NCBI GenBank assembly: GCA_934351765.1
Contig: CAKRJM010000007.1
Span: 1 to 24,486, forward strand
Source of the DNA: an uncultured Lachnospiraceae bacterium
GTDB lineage: Bacteria > Bacillota > Clostridia > Lachnospirales > Lachnospiraceae
DNA length: 24,486 bases
Direction: 5' to 3'
Shown here: piece after piece, positions 23,097-24,486 of the stretch
Numbering within the stretch: the stretch's first letter is position 1
Layout of the letters: the number at the start of each line of letters is the position of its first letter
Notes under the pieces: model-generated
Seen by the model: only the letters and a program-made list of their open reading frames with translations
Database searches by the model: none
Told to the model about the DNA's origin: nothing
Position numbers and translations under genes: made by a program

Positions 23097-24486
23097 GTGA
23101 GACGATGCTCCGTAAAGCCCTATGAAGGGCAGGAAGCTTATATTTTTATCAGCTATTGTCATAAAGACAGAGCAAGCGTTTTTCCGATCATTGAACAGCT
23201 GGCACGGGATGGTTACCGGGTCTGGTATGACGAGGGAATTGATCCGGGATCGGAGTGGCCGGAAATCATTGCCAGTCACTTAAACGGAAGTGCTGCCTGT
23301 GTAGCGTTCATTACGGAAAATGCAGTAAACTCCCATAATTGTAAACGGGAGATCAATTTCGCATTATTAAAGAAAAAGCCGTTTATTTCAGTGATCCTGG
23401 AGCCGGTTCAGATGTCCATGGGCATGGAAATGCAGCTGGCGGCGACCCAGGCGATTTTTAAGTATACGCTGGAATCGGAAAAAGAATTCTATAAGAAGCT
23501 GTATGCGGCAAGGATGCTGGAATCATCCATGGGCCTGCCGGATGCGCAGATCGAGGTTTCCCGTCCGGAGGATTATGTAGCGGAGGAGGAAAGCCTGTTT
23601 GAGGAGATACGTGAACCGAGAGACAGCTTCAGTGATAAGTGGTTCCGCAGTGAACCGGAGACAGCGGATGCGAATGCCGACAGTCAGGCGAAGGAAACAG
23701 AACGCCAGATGGAGCGGAAACTGAAAGCGGCGGAAGAGGCACGCTGTCAGGCAGAGGCTGCGCGGCGGGAGGCGGAAGAAAAGCTGAAGGCGGCGGAGGA
23801 GAAGCACCGCCAGGCGGAAGAAGAAGCAAAGCGTCAGGCGGAAGAGGCTGCACAGCGGGAAGCAGAAGCAAAACGTCAGGCAGAAGAGGCCGCCCGTCGG
23901 GAAGCAGAAGCACAGCGTCTGGCAGAGCAGAAAGCGGCAGAAGAAGCGCGCCGCCGGGAAGCAGAAGCAAAACGTCAGGCAGAGCAGAAAGCGGCGGAAG
24001 AAGCGCGCCGTCGGGAAGCAGAAGCAAAGCGTCAGGCAGAGCAGAAAGCGGCAGAAGAAGCGCGTCGTCGGGAAGCAGAAGCAAAGCGCCAGGCAGAAGA
24101 AGCCTTGCGTCTGGCAGAGAAGCAGCGGAAGGCAGAGCCGGAACGCCATCAGACACCGGAGAAAAAAGAGAAGAGGGGCATCTGGCTCATACCGATTGTG
24201 CTGATCGCGGTCATTTATGTATGCCTGAATGGAATTCCAAAGCTGTTTTTTGGGGGGAAGATGGAAATCAGCGGACAGAAGGTGGAGAAGGATGCTGAGA
24301 ATCTGTATCTGTCGAATAAAATGCTGACGGCAAAGGACATGAAGGCCCTTTCTTCCATGAAGGAACTGGAGGCAGTCTATCTGACAGACTGTACGCTTGA
24401 TGATGAAGCAGCAGCTGCCATCGGGACGAATGCAGAGGGACTGAGGATCCTTTGCATGGAAAACTGCACGGGAGTGGAAAACTATC
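23097..24486 (+). CDS. TIR / coiled-coil / transmembrane / LRR-like protein (partial, runs off the end)
   Basis: The first 463 residues are present. Residues 13-123 are a TIR domain (YIFISYCHKD, RVWYDEGIDPGSEW, and C82xxE85, where E85 matches the NADase glutamate). A spacer leads to a long charged coiled coil (about 197-355) with three near-identical 19-residue repeats. A basic stretch (EKKEKR) precedes one membrane segment (362-380), and three degenerate leucine-rich-repeat-like units follow, at 400-410, 424-434 and 449-459. The charge pattern puts TIR and coiled coil inside the cell and the repeats outside. The GTG start follows GAGGT; an in-frame stop at 23061 excludes a longer N-terminus. 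The 3' end is missing. Confidence 0.85.
   Translation, partial: MRRCSVKPYEGQEAYIFISYCHKDRASVFPIIEQLARDGYRVWYDEGIDPGSEWPEIIASHLNGSAACVAFITENAVNSHNCKREINFALLKKKPFISVILEPVQMSMGMEMQLAATQAIFKYTLESEKEFYKKLYAARMLESSMGLPDAQIEVSRPEDYVAEEESLFEEIREPRDSFSDKWFRSEPETADANADSQAKETERQMERKLKAAEEARCQAEAARREAEEKLKAAEEKHRQAEEEAKRQAEEAAQREAEAKRQAEEAARREAEAQRLAEQKAAEEARRREAEAKRQAEQKAAEEARRREAEAKRQAEQKAAEEARRREAEAKRQAEEALRLAEKQRKAEPERHQTPEKKEKRGIWLIPIVLIAVIYVCLNGIPKLFFGGKMEISGQKVEKDAENLYLSNKMLTAKDMKALSSMKELEAVYLTDCTLDDEAAAAIGTNAEGLRILCMENCTGVENY
23913..24083 (+). repeat. Three 57-bp tandem repeats inside the TIR protein coiled coil
   Basis: The units 23913-23969, 23970-24026 and 24027-24083 each encode a 19-residue block of the form KRQAEQKAAEEARRREAEA. 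Units two and three differ at only three bases, all synonymous. Unit one differs at its first residues (QRL for KRQ). More diverged versions of the same block lie upstream. Confidence 0.9.

Noticed and set aside
23523..24156. Long leucine/proline- and phenylalanine-rich open frames on the minus strand opposite the TIR protein coiled coil
   Set aside because: They are open only because the Glu/Ala/Arg repeat lacks stop codons in antisense. They have no credible domain, and the plus-strand frame has a clear TIR start and architecture.

Overview
The window looks like a chromosomal segment from an anaerobic, Gram-positive Clostridia bacterium, most likely a Lachnospiraceae gut commensal. The reasons are the AGGAGG-type ribosome binding sites, a base composition near 50% GC, pyruvate phosphate dikinase next to a long PPi-dependent phosphofructokinase, and families common in that group (DUF3786, an Rpn-type PD-(D/E)XK nuclease, an NHLP-type peptide export locus). 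I cannot name a genus. No rRNA, tRNA, CRISPR array, insertion sequence or prophage gene is visible, and no gene-free stretch exceeds 300 bases.

Layout. (1) 1-4740: a short tandem repeat, an MntP-type manganese exporter, and then a probable lipid module: a radical SAM protein with a cysteine-rich C-terminus, a TetR regulator, a diglucosyl-diacylglycerol-type glycosyltransferase and a divergent PlsY-like acyltransferase. (2) 4770-7426: endonuclease IV, a DUF3786 protein and an unknown membrane protein with a cysteine knuckle. (3) 7500-8664: a stand-alone Rpn-family nuclease gene with its own promoter and terminator. It has a strong in-frame internal ribosome binding site and start codon predicted to give a separate 85-residue C-terminal protein. 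(4) 8679-10444: a methyltransferase and the redox chaperone Hsp33. (5) 10515-15151: ppdK (+) and the PPi-dependent phosphofructokinase (-) converge on back-to-back terminators; together they support pyrophosphate-linked glycolysis.

(6) 15177-24486 (runs off the end) is the most interesting part. All genes are on the + strand: an ECF-like sigma factor, an NHLP-type HlyD-like secretion protein, a C39-peptidase ABC transporter and a second ABC transporter without the peptidase. Two double-glycine precursor peptides follow, then a third leader-like peptide whose GG is replaced by AAA, a STAS-domain protein, and a partial TIR/coiled-coil/transmembrane/leucine-rich-repeat-like protein. Both GG precursors have short, cationic, Gly/Ala-rich cores with no Ser or Thr and a single Cys, so they cannot be lanthipeptides, and no tailoring enzyme is in the window. 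They look like an unmodified two-peptide bacteriocin exported by machinery usually linked to modified peptides. The STAS and receptor-like TIR proteins suggest a linked sensing, immunity or response module. I know of no described system with this combination, but that is from memory and was not searched.
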